Shown piece after piece: positions 11,401-13,509 of a stretch of 13,549 nucleotides of DNA. The DNA is taken from NCBI GenBank assembly GCA_026770585.1, contig MU646573.1:461420-474968 (forward strand), given 5' to 3'. Under the pieces are notes generated by a model that saw only the letters and a program-made list of their open reading frames with translations, was not told the DNA's origin and made no database searches. Both the position numbers and the translations under genes were made by a program. The stretch comes from Baffinella frigidus. Lineage: Eukaryota; Cryptophyceae; Cryptomonadales; Baffinellaceae. Each line of letters opens with the position of its first letter. Position 1 is the first letter of the stretch.

Positions 11401-12985
11401 AAAAACGGGAAAGGTTGATTACCGCGTGTGGTAAAGTCGGAGAAGGCACACGCATTTAGTACCACGAAACGAAACGTCGCGTTCTGAAATTCCCAGTAAT
11501 GACCTGGCGTGGTTGAGTTCCTCGATAACCGGCCCCCCCTCGGCTTTGCAGGCGTGGGAGGCGTTTCGCGTTTTTTGTGTGGGATGCGTGGCATATTCTC
11601 AGCGTAATACGGGGTGGTTTGTTTGACTTGATAGTTTGAGTACAAAAAATGTGACTTGATTGTTTGAGGATCTCAATGACCGGTTCTTTCTCGGCGGTGC
11701 AGGCGTGGGAGCGCGGCCAAACCCTGATAAGGCTGAGAAGTGGATCGAGAAGCTCGACAAGCTCACTGGCAACAACCTCGATCAACAGTCAATGCCCAAA
11801 CCTTATTTATATTCTTCTTCTTCTTTTTCTTCTTCTTTTCTTCTTCTTTTGATTCTTCTTCTTCTTTTTCTTCTTCTTTTCTTCTTCTTTTGATTCTTCT
11901 TCTTCTTCTTCTTCTGCTTCTTCTTTTTCTGCTTCTTCTTCTCCTTCGGCAACAACCTCGATCAACAGTCTGTGCCTCAACCAACACCCTCGATCTGCAG
12001 TCTGTGCCCCAGCCACACCCTTGATCGACAGTCTGTGCCCCAACCTTCTTATTCGTCTTCTTCTTCTTCGTCGTCTTCTTCGTTTTCTTCTTTTTCTTCT
12101 TCATTTGAAAAGTGGCCCATTCCTATCTACAACCGCTTACGCCGAGGGGCTGGCTGGCTCCCCAACCACGCCCTCCTGTCATTTCCAGCAACCCCGTCGC
12201 CCGCTCCAATGCATGACCCCTCACTGGCAACCCCGCAAGGCCCGCCCGGTGCCCTATCGTCCCAATGACCCCCCCACTCTTGTGAAATCACGGGGCACTG
12301 AGAGTTTATCTCAGAAAACGAGTTCTAAAACTCGTTTTCTTAAGTCAATTCCCCTACGAATTTGTCAACTTTTTCTTTACTCTCCGCATAAGTTGACAAA
12401 TTTGTAGGGGAATTGACTCAAGAAAATGAGTTTTAGAACTCGTTTTCTGAGATAAGATTGGACCATCTGCTGTCCTTTCAAGCAACCCCGTCGCCCGCTC
12501 CGATTCGAGAACCCTCACCAGCCTTGTCAGCCCGGTTCTCGTTTTTAACCCCGCTCTGACTCTTTTGAGATCACGGGGCTCTGATAGTGGACCACCTGCG
12601 AGGTCCTTTTTCTTGACCACGAGGTGGAGGTCAACTTAGTGGTCACTAAGTGGTCACTAAGTGGTAGTGGCCACTAAGTGGTCACTAAGTGGAAGTGGTC
12701 ACTAAGCGGTCCACCCTCAGGCGCGTTCTCTGACCGCCGGCGCGATTTCATAGGAACACGGTTTTAATTTACAACGTTATGGCAATGAAATTTACTACAC
12801 ACAATGAGTTTTACTTGTAATATTGAAGCATTCCTGCAGAAAGTTTTGTTGAATCCAAAAGCTTTACATTAAGACCTTTTTTCTATGCGATGCGCAGGCT
12901 GGACGAGTTTGAGAACTCGAACTTCTCGATAGCGCGGCACCGCTCCGCGTGGCTCCAGTGGGGGCAGCCTAACGAGGATCTCCCG
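2119..12985 (+). CDS. Split gene: Sel1-like-repeat protein (about ten exons)
   Basis: Overall gene model. Exons at 2593-3211, 4380-4424, 4767-4825, 6021-6354, 6785-6913, 9201-9288, 11043-11110, 11703-11787 and 12898-12985 join in frame through GT..AG introns; 2119-2457 is a tentative first exon. The joined product has about five Sel1-like repeats, with motifs such as ALQWYEQAADLGH, ALKWYRRAAEH and NPDKAEKWIEKL. The fourth repeat is interrupted by about 176 acidic residues. SLR proteins form superhelical scaffolds in complex assembly, for example SEL1L/Hrd3 in ER-associated degradation; the specific role here is unknown. Exons 3, 4, 8 and 9 each supply half a repeat and only make sense when spliced. 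This is the strongest evidence that the gene is (or recently was) functional. The 3' end and transcription start are not established. Confidence 0.8.
2593..3211 (+). CDS. Exon 2: Sel1 repeats 1-3 (first part)
   Basis: The frame is open from 2488, so the 5' edge is uncertain. Acceptor candidates are 2519, 2528 (both phase 2), 2592 and 2604 (phase 0); 2593 is used because it fits exon 1. The N-terminal part (RRYVTHEERLGTEVPEK, then MGLWAVSQQLR) weakly resembles the helicase-associated (HA) domain pattern, which is only a suggestion. A linker of about 70 residues follows, then Sel1-like repeats from about 2932: ELALCYTYGMGGLERNP, ALQWYEQAADLGH, AMYRAGVCFLDGFGAPANN, ALRFFSNAGAAGH and NINLGLMFLKGGAG. 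The repeats carry the typical LG..Y..G and A..W/F...A spacing. The exon ends phase 1 at GCTGGAG|GTGCAA. Base composition is GC-rich, unlike the following intron. Confidence 0.82.
3304..3380 (+). pseudogene. Partial copy of exon 2 3' end with donor
   Basis: GGGCT(G)ATGTTTC..GAGGGCG.TGCTGGAG|GTGCA and the following intron bases CGCCCGTGCT repeat 3181-3255 at an offset of about 123 bp. A GT donor is kept at 3335. It is a tandem duplication spanning the splice site. Confidence 0.8.
3378..3545 (+). repeat. Degenerate telomere-like heptamer array
   Basis: Runs of TTTAGGG, TGTAGGG, TGTGGGG, TTCAGGG and GTATAGGG variants. Similar blocks are at 4545-4600 (plus) and, as CCCTAAA/CCCTGAA, at 4018-4100, 5008-5070 and 9895-9985. 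They lie within introns and are too degenerate and short for a functional telomere. Confidence 0.75.
3730..3772. mobile_element. M4-like end, relic 1
   Basis: The block CCCACCTCCAAGATAGCAAAAAAGTGATTTGAATTCGAC resembles the right end of the M4 element (6466-6505, CCCATCCCAAGATAGCAAAAAACACGGTTTGAATTGAGTC). A nearly identical block is at 4198-4240. No clear opposite end is visible. Confidence 0.5.
3911..3956. repeat. Long inverted repeat, left arm
   Basis: These 46 bases are the reverse complement of 5176-5221 with one mismatch (centred on AGCCAGACGGTCGGTCGTGA). The arms are 1.2 kb apart and flank exons 3 and 4. The mate is annotated separately. Confidence 0.85.
4129..4191 (+). pseudogene. Upstream copy of exon 3 acceptor and exon start
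   Basis: Repeats 4342-4404 at an offset of 213 bp: CTCTGTTTTTTCGTTGGCAG, the exon bases AGATCAACGAGACGCT and GGGGTGCA are all present. It then diverges into an M4-like end (4198), so it keeps a good acceptor but no donor. Confidence 0.85.
4198..4240. mobile_element. M4-like end, relic 2
   Basis: Second copy of the CCCACCTCCAAGATAGCAAAAA block, matching 3730-3772. It sits directly after the truncated exon 3 copy, so the truncation may coincide with an insertion edge. Confidence 0.5.
4380..4424 (+). CDS. Exon 3: 45-nt microexon completing Sel1 repeat 3
   Basis: The strong acceptor TGTTTTTTCGTTGGCAG is followed by 45 nt coding (phase 1 to 1) INETLGVQALVAAA plus split codons at each end. The donor GCTGCTG|GTGCCC leads into a poly-C tract. 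Spliced between exons 2 and 4 it gives NLGLMFLKGGAG-E-INETLGV.. and ALVAAA-G-AKEGCVQAE. This is the expected second helix and loop of a Sel1 repeat and start of the next one. Without the microexon the repeat would lack its second helix. Length is a multiple of three, so skipping would be in frame and would remove exactly one helix. Confidence 0.78.
4425..4766 (+). other. Intron 3: poly-C, heptamers and 21-bp minisatellite
   Basis: 342-nt GT..AG interval. Order: C13 and CCCT runs, a block TTTACTTTTCGGCGTTATGG also found inverted at 5052-5075 and 7455-7480, telomere-like heptamers, then 21-bp units of the TGTGTCTAACACTCGCGTG type (4640-4750), ending GGTCCCGCGTGGCAG. Almost all of this intron recurs inverted at 7169-7576. 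Confidence 0.72.
4767..4825 (+). CDS. Exon 4: Sel1 repeat 4, first helix
   Basis: 59 nt between GCGTGGCAG|GC and ATGCACAAG|GTACCC, phase 1 to 0. It codes AKEGCVQAELLLGQWYMHK, matching the Sel1 pattern A..G...A...LG..Y. The codon split at the 5' border gives Gly with the G ending exon 3. An inverted truncated copy of the first 28 nt lies at 7169-7196 in intron 6. Confidence 0.8.
4838..4952. repeat. Dispersed repeat, copy 2 (no M1)
   Basis: Colinear with 52-262 but without the M1 element, so it approximates the pre-insertion state of that locus. The junction region here reads ACCTTAAGTGCCCTTAGAGCC. Confidence 0.65.
5176..5221. repeat. Long inverted repeat, right arm
   Basis: Reverse complement of 3911-3956 with one mismatch. 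The two arms bracket exons 3 and 4, so recombination between them could invert that segment. Confidence 0.85.
5304..6030 (+). repeat. ~110-bp units ending in the exon 5 acceptor sequence
   Basis: Three related units (5304-5414, 5856-5912 shortened, 5917-6030) begin CCGCTCAACTT..C.TCCGT and end GCAGGTG.CACAGTGGCGCG. The last one contains the real exon 5 acceptor (GACACAG|TGGCGCG). The other two carry the same or nearly the same acceptor-like motif. Confidence 0.75.
5542..5691. mobile_element. M3 MITE-like element, copy 1
   Basis: 150 bp, TTATCTCAGAAAA..TTTTCTGAGATAA, with long imperfect arms of about 70 bp each (TTTTTAAATTCG and TTCTTAAGTCAA are mirrored) and almost no loop. It is flanked by ACTC on both sides, a possible 4-bp target duplication. 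A relative lies at 12306-12455. It would fold into a long hairpin if transcribed within the intron. Confidence 0.82.
6021..6354 (+). CDS. Exon 5: acidic and glycine-rich linker
   Basis: Open from the GTGACACAG acceptor (phase 0, matching exon 4) to ACATGACAG|GTGGGT (phase 1). The 111 codons give WRAFVGKKHSREYEGE, then Asp/Ser-rich DPDSDSDGDG, Gly/Glu tracts, a short helical piece ELGILAELIRKRD and a basic end VEEKKRKPPAPN. It is low complexity, probably disordered and unlike a Sel1 repeat. G-runs at 6158-6300 make the length prone to slippage. A second usable donor (ACAG|GTGAGC at 6523) follows the M4 element, but using it would read through M4. Confidence 0.7.
6339..6357 (+). repeat. 19-bp direct repeat over the exon 5 donor, copy 1
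   Basis: GCCCCGAACATGACAGGTG, spanning the last exon bases and the GTG of the donor, is repeated exactly at 6507-6525. The M4 element lies between the two copies. Confidence 0.9.
6355..6784 (+). other. Intron 5: M4 element and duplicated donor
   Basis: 430-nt GT..AG interval (262 nt if the second donor at 6523 is used). It holds M4, the repeated donor, a repeated CATTGTC(G/A)TTTGCAGCCT(C/T)TGGG motif (6602, 6697) and a short CCTGAACCCTGACCCCCAAA heptamer-like stretch before the acceptor CACCCCGCAG. Confidence 0.65.
6367..6509. mobile_element. M4 MITE-like element
   Basis: About 143 bp with imperfect terminal inverted repeats of about 40 bp: GGCGGCTCAATTTAGACCG and, after GATGCTATCTTAAGGGTGG, the right arm reading back as GGCGACTCAATTCAAACCG. 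It has no ORF. It lies 12 bp after the exon 5 donor and is bounded by the 19-bp direct repeat carrying that donor. Confidence 0.75.
6785..6913 (+). CDS. Exon 6: acidic helical segment
   Basis: 129 nt between CACCCCGCAG|TGG and GACTCGGACG|GTACGC, phase 1 to 1. The G left by exon 5 completes GTG (Val). Codes EEWIDAISDEEDRKGMREAF, then an Arg/Pro/Asp-rich tail ending VPGSDSD. It is charged and acidic and resembles no domain I can name. Degenerate or partial copies lie at 7040-7162, 7395-7452 and 7577-7595, showing this exon has been copied repeatedly within the next intron. Confidence 0.75.
7040..7162 (+). pseudogene. Degenerate copy of exon 6 with donor
   Basis: Matches exon 6 from GATCGA..GCGATATCGGACG through AGAGAGGCGTTCGCGGGAGA to CCGGGTCCGACTCTGATG|GTACGC. 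Changes include a TAG (7074-7076) and indels relative to the exon 6 frame, so it is not coding. The GTACGC donor at 7163 is intact. Confidence 0.85.
7222..7384. repeat. 21-bp minisatellite
   Basis: About seven units of ACACC(C/T)AC(A/G)CGAGTGTTGGAT. Because 21 is a multiple of 3, several frames stay open on both strands, giving spurious repetitive peptides of the TRVLDTP kind. It is the inverted counterpart of 4640-4750. Confidence 0.88.
7395..7452 (+). pseudogene. Exon 6 fragment inside the inverted block
   Basis: GATCGCGGGGGAGGAGGGGAGATCGT.CCACG.GCGCCGCCCGACTGACGT follows exon 6 bases of about 6845-6893. It has no donor or acceptor of its own and lies where the heptamer stretch is missing from the inverted intron 3 copy. 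Confidence 0.75.
7656..7792. mobile_element. M2 MITE-like element, copy 1
   Basis: About 137 bp with 12-bp termini CCACTTAGCAGC / GCTGCTAAGTGG. The interior is the reverse complement of 9292-9430 with moderate divergence (shared CCATAGCAACGGATAA, CCGGGGGAA and GCCCCCGGTGGC). Flanks GAGGGCATGAGAGGA and GGGGGCACTGATCGACC match 7011-7046, which has no insertion, so an approximate empty site is also in this window. Confidence 0.85.
8085..8170 (+). repeat. Duplicated ~86-bp block, copy 1
   Basis: GTTGCTCGTGGCTCGTGAAGT..CTCAGCAT..TTCAGGCGGTCCACGAGG is matched at about 80% by 8803-8886. Together with the CGGACGTGCCCGTACT motif (8269, 9112) and the exon 7 region it shows that 8080-8690 and 8800-9290 are diverged copies with changed internal order. 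Confidence 0.7.
8337..8436 (+). repeat. 100-bp identical duplication, copy 1
   Basis: All 100 bases are identical to 10897-10996. The identity stops sharply at both edges. The segment contains GGGGTTGGGGGTTAGGGTCT-type heptamer-like sequence and no ORF of note. Confidence 0.92.
8470..8566 (+). repeat. Inverted repeat arm paired with 9803-9897
   Basis: CTTTTTTTGTGGACGAAAAACCTTTC..AAACTTGGCGTGACG..CGGCTTGTTGGTGGATGGATGGATTTACGGGAGCGAG is the reverse complement of 9803-9897 with few differences. It contains the GTTGGTGGAT sequence that also precedes the exon 7 acceptor. Confidence 0.82.
8590..8680 (+). pseudogene. Upstream copy of the exon 7 acceptor and exon
   Basis: GGTGGATGAGCAG|AAGACAAGGA.. 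followed by GAGAAAGCCGTGCACCTCCAGATCCAGGAAGCCAC matches 9188-9263. It lacks the second half of exon 7 (DAQRALKW) and the donor, and an indel breaks the frame of its acidic start. A third acceptor-only copy is at 9031-9062. Confidence 0.82.
8682..8775 (+). repeat. 33-bp minisatellite
   Basis: Nearly three units of GTTGTGAGGATCTCAGGCCG plus CATGCCTGGGGAT, 33 bp each. It starts where the exon 7 copy loses similarity. Confidence 0.88.
8905..9015. repeat. ~31-bp tandem units with an inverted partial unit
   Basis: CCCAAGGACCCTACACACTCCCCGGCCT occurs twice directly. CCGGGAGGAGGCCGGGGAGTG (8990-9010) mirrors CACTCCCCGGCCTCCTC, so the block can form a short hairpin. Confidence 0.75.
9201..9288 (+). 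CDS. Exon 7: coiled acidic start, then Sel1 repeat 4 second helix
   Basis: The acceptor GGTGGATGAGCAG and phase-1 entry make Glu with exon 6's final G, giving ..GSDSD-E-DKEEDKVEKAADLQIQ. The exon continues EATKEDAQRALK and ends phase 2 at CTCAAATG|GTACCA. The TG plus the G opening exon 8 codes Trp, giving DAQRALK-W-YRRAAEH, an excellent Sel1 second helix. Read-through instead gives WYHLAAP from the M2 terminus, which resembles the motif by coincidence and soon runs into non-coding sequence. The helical DKEEDKVEKAADLQIQEATK may form a coiled coil. Confidence 0.8.
9292..9430. mobile_element. M2 MITE-like element, copy 2, at the exon 7 donor
   Basis: About 139 bp, CCACTTAGCAGC..GCTGCTAAGTGG, inverted relative to 7656-7792. 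It lies immediately after the GTA of the exon 7 donor, so the splice site reads GGTA|CCACTTAG. The right terminus contains CTAAG, a potential acceptor. Confidence 0.88.
9672..9746. repeat. Perfect 30-bp palindrome, 15-nt loop
   Basis: GGCCTGAACGCTCGCTCGCA.. (9672-9701) is exactly mirrored by 9717-9746. The loop CAGCTGCTCATGGGA is in turn complementary to GTCCCATGAGCAGC at 9617-9630, so two alternative foldings exist. It follows CCCAATGACCCCCCCACTC..GGGGCACTGAGAG, which recurs before the second M3 copy. Confidence 0.92.
9803..9897 (-). repeat. Inverted repeat arm paired with 8470-8566
   Basis: Reverse complement reads AGCTTTTTTCTGTGGACGAAA..TTGGCGTGACGGGCGCTCGT.., closer to the exon 7 upstream sequence (TTGGCGTGACGGGCGCGCGT at 9168) than to the 8470 copy at that point. 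It is therefore an inverted copy of intron sequence leading to exon 7. Confidence 0.82.
10135..10320 (+). repeat. ~30-bp units (CACAGGAA.ATGGCTGAATG..GAG.GCA)
   Basis: Five related units of about 30 bp. The larger block CGCCTCGGCACAGG.A.ATGGCTCAATG begins at 10137 and again at 10264 after a G12 run, so it is a two-level tandem repeat. Confidence 0.75.
10336..10402. repeat. CTT/CAT trinucleotide microsatellite
   Basis: (CTT)n, then five ATC/CAT triplets, then (CTT)n again. It is a pyrimidine-rich tract with a purine-rich (GAA)n complement. Poly-Glu/Asp or poly-Phe frames over it are artefacts. Confidence 0.95.
10464..10516 (+). pseudogene. Truncated copy of exon 8 with acceptor
   Basis: TACCGCGATGTGGCAG|GCATCGGCGTGCTGCGGAACACAAACATC matches 11026-11072; in the exon 8 frame it reads HRRAAEHKH after the split Trp codon. 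It lacks the CYFQ half and donor. The block then repeats (CCTCGAGAGGTCCCCCAGCC..GAAAAGTGATCAA, 10521-10586). Confidence 0.82.
10575..10790 (+). repeat. Tandem copies of the exon 8 acceptor (TACCGCGATGTGGCAGG)
   Basis: ACCGCGATGTGGCAG/C occurs at about 10571, 10710, 10739 and 10767, some followed by GTATCGGCG, the first codons of exon 8, and joined by TTCTACTCTAA. Counting 10468 and the true acceptor at 11027 (GATGAGGCAG) there are six in 0.6 kb. Confidence 0.82.
10897..10996 (+). repeat. 100-bp identical duplication, copy 2, with 13-bp flanking repeats
   Basis: Identical to 8337-8436. It is bounded by GTGCCTATGTACA at 10885-10897 and 10995-11007, which looks like a duplicated target site. 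The right flank continues into the palindrome GCCTATGTACATAGGC. The arrangement suggests this copy is the inserted one and 8337 (or a third locus) the source. Confidence 0.85.
11043..11110 (+). CDS. Exon 8: end of Sel1 repeat 4, start of repeat 5
   Basis: 68 nt from GCGATGAGGCAG|G to TTCCAAG|GTGCGC, phase 2 to 1. The first G completes Trp with exon 7. The exon then codes YRRAAEHKHPWGFIMVADCY plus FQ, and its final G joins exon 9 to make Gly. Spliced, it gives ALKWYRRAAEH and VADCYFQGVGARPNP, a close fit to Sel1 consensus (A..WY..AA..G...A...L/A.CY..G.GV). The only untruncated copy among several acceptor copies upstream is this one, so it is taken as the true exon. Confidence 0.82.
11141..11260 (+). 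repeat. 25-bp minisatellite (CAAACGCAACCAAATTCAAAGAATT)
   Basis: Four to five units of 25 bp, some with GGCACCCC or AGCGCCCC in place of CGCAACCA. AT-rich compared with the rest of the gene. Confidence 0.88.
11523..11568 (+). pseudogene. Upstream copy of the exon 9 acceptor and first codons
   Basis: CGATAACCGG..CTCGGCTTTGCAG|GCGTGGGAGGCG parallels TCAATGACCGG..CTCGGCGGTGCAG|GCGTGGGAGCGC (11675-11714). It departs from exon 9 after nine or ten exon bases. Confidence 0.75.
11703..11787 (+). CDS. Exon 9: Sel1 repeat 5, second helix
   Basis: From GGCGGTGCAG|GC (phase 1) to CTCGATCAACA|GTCAAT (phase 2). The codons give VGARPNPDKAEKWIEKLDKL, then TGNNLDQ. NPDKAEKWIEKL is a typical second helix of a Sel1 repeat. 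The donor is inferred: the following CA+G makes Gln in frame with exon 10, and the same AACCTCGATCAACAGTC sequence is repeated at 11951-11970. If this GTCAAT donor is wrong, the exon would read into the TTC tract as a meaningless Ser/Phe/Leu run. Confidence 0.75.
11768..12046 (+). repeat. Direct repeats of the exon 9 end around a TTC tract
   Basis: GGCAACAACCTCGATCAACAGTC is exactly repeated at 11768-11790 and 11948-11970, enclosing a 157-bp segment that is mostly TTC tract. Weaker copies follow (CCCTCGATCTGCAGTCTGTG, CCTTGATCGACAGTCTGTG, to 12046). Confidence 0.88.
11811..11946. repeat. Imperfect TTC microsatellite 1
   Basis: About 135 bp of (TTC)n with TTTTC and TTTTGATTC interruptions in a repeated ~45-bp pattern. 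The complement is (GAA)n, able to adopt triplex (H-DNA) structure by established behaviour of such tracts. Confidence 0.93.
12047..12106. repeat. Imperfect TTC microsatellite 2
   Basis: (TTC)n with TCG interruptions. It follows CAGTCTGTGCCCCAACCTTCTTAT, the counterpart of CAGTCAATGCCCAAACCTTA before the first tract, so the two tracts are duplicates of one unit. Confidence 0.92.
12306..12455. mobile_element. M3 MITE-like element, copy 2
   Basis: 150 bp, TTATCTCAGAAAACGAG..TTTTCTGAGATAA. The arms are about 70 bp and nearly perfect (CTACGAATTTGTCAACTT mirrored in AAGTTGACAAATTTGTAG). It is related to 5542-5691 at ends and core but differs in sub-terminal sequence. Flanks CTGAGAGT / GATTGGACCA resemble the uninterrupted CTGATAGTGGACCA at 12581-12594. 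Confidence 0.88.
12634..12714. repeat. 11-bp array GTCACTAAGTG
   Basis: Six to seven tandem copies of CACTAAGTGGT, with a palindromic centre TAGTGGCCACTA. CTAAGTGG also ends the M2 element, so the array may derive from a transposon terminus. Confidence 0.85.
12898..12985 (+). CDS. Exon 10: C-terminal segment after the Sel1 repeats
   Basis: After the acceptor GCGATGCGCAG, phase 2 entry gives ..LDQ-Q-LDEFENSNFSIARH, then RSAWLQWGQPNEDLP, ending at CTCCCG|GTGCGC (phase 0). The donor is like those of exons 2-8 and is duplicated downstream, so an exon end is preferred over read-through to the TAA at 13088 (reading RSHPGTCF..). The family of this segment is not recognised. The next exon, if any, lies at 13312 or beyond the window. 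Confidence 0.68.
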
Positions 12986-13106
12986 GTGCGCTCTCATCCG
13001 GGGACATGTTTCATTTCAAAGAAAATGGATCCCTATGTGTGCATAGGAGTTGGGAAAAGATTAATTAGGGCCCTAAGAAAATTTAATTAGGGCAGAATCC
13101 GGTTTG

Positions 13107-13175
13107 ATAGCGCGGCACCGCTCCACGTGATTCCAGTGGGGGCAGCCCAACGAGGATCTACCGGTGCGCTCCCTC
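13107..13175 (+). pseudogene. Copy of the exon 10 3' half with donor
   Basis: GATAGCGCGGCACCGCTCC(A)CGTG..TCCAGTGGGGGCAGCC.AACGAGGATCT.CCG|GTGCGCTC repeats 12928-12993 at an offset of about 179 bp. It has no acceptor of its own. Confidence 0.88.
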
Positions 13176-13190
13176 TTTCCGCCCGCCGCA

Positions 13191-13291
13191 TATGTAGCCT
13201 AGTGCATAGGGTTGACATTTTTTTGGCCTTGGCGGCGTCAGTTCGAACCCGGCCTCGGGCCCTTACGAAGCAAAACTAGTGGGCTGATGAG
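13191..13291 (+). mobile_element. tRNA-derived SINE-like element or tRNA relic
   Basis: TAGCCTAGTGCATAGG (13195-13210) fits a pol III A box and CAGTTCGAACCC (13239-13250) a B box, about 43 bp apart as in tRNA genes. No good anticodon stem or acceptor stem forms, so it is not a working tRNA. It is bounded by CCTCTTTCCGCCCGCCGCA (13172-13190) and CCTCTTTCTACCCGCTGCA (13292-13310), 16 of 19 identical. These may be a diverged target-site duplication or parts of duplicated exon 10 flanks. Confidence 0.42.
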
Positions 13292-13394
13292 CCTCTTTCT
13301 ACCCGCTGCAGGCATTTGAGGATCTCCCAGTTCGCTCCCTCTAAAGCAATTCCTGCACTCGAAACCCGGCACCCAAGACCCGAAACCCGAAAAC

Positions 13395-13454
13395 TAAAAC
13401 ACGAAACACGAAACACGAAACACGCAACACAAAACAACTCTCAACCCTCAACAC

Positions 13455-13509
<55 letters not shown>

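Larger units (their letters stand above)
11111..11702 (+). other. Intron 8: 25-bp repeats and a duplicated acceptor region
   Basis: 592-nt GT..AG interval. It has the 25-bp minisatellite, then two copies of a segment with TTTTTTGTGTGGG(T/A)TGCGTGGC(G/A)TATTCT (11266, 11569) and two acceptor regions: CTCGGCTTTGCAG|GCGTGGGAG (11542-11563) and the true CTCGGCGGTGCAG|GCGTGGGAG. Confidence 0.65.
11788..12897 (+). other. Intron 9: TTC tracts, second M3, GTCACTAAGTG array
   Basis: 1110-nt GT..AG interval ending in a good pyrimidine-rich acceptor (CCTTTTTTCTATGCGATGCGCAG). Two TTC tracts, two copies of a CAACCCCGTCGCCCGCTCC..ATCACGGGGC(A/T)CTGA(G/T)AGT unit (12188-12305 and 12482-12589; M3 sits at the end of the first), an 11-bp array and a 130-nt AT-rich end. 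Confidence 0.62.

Noticed and set aside
11740-12104. Phe/Ser/Leu-rich or Lys/Glu-rich frames extending exon 9
   Set aside because: They are translations of the TTC tracts. A phase-2 donor before the tract joins cleanly to exon 10.
13191-13265. Functional tRNA gene
   Set aside because: The anticodon region is a T run without a pairing stem and the acceptor ends do not pair.
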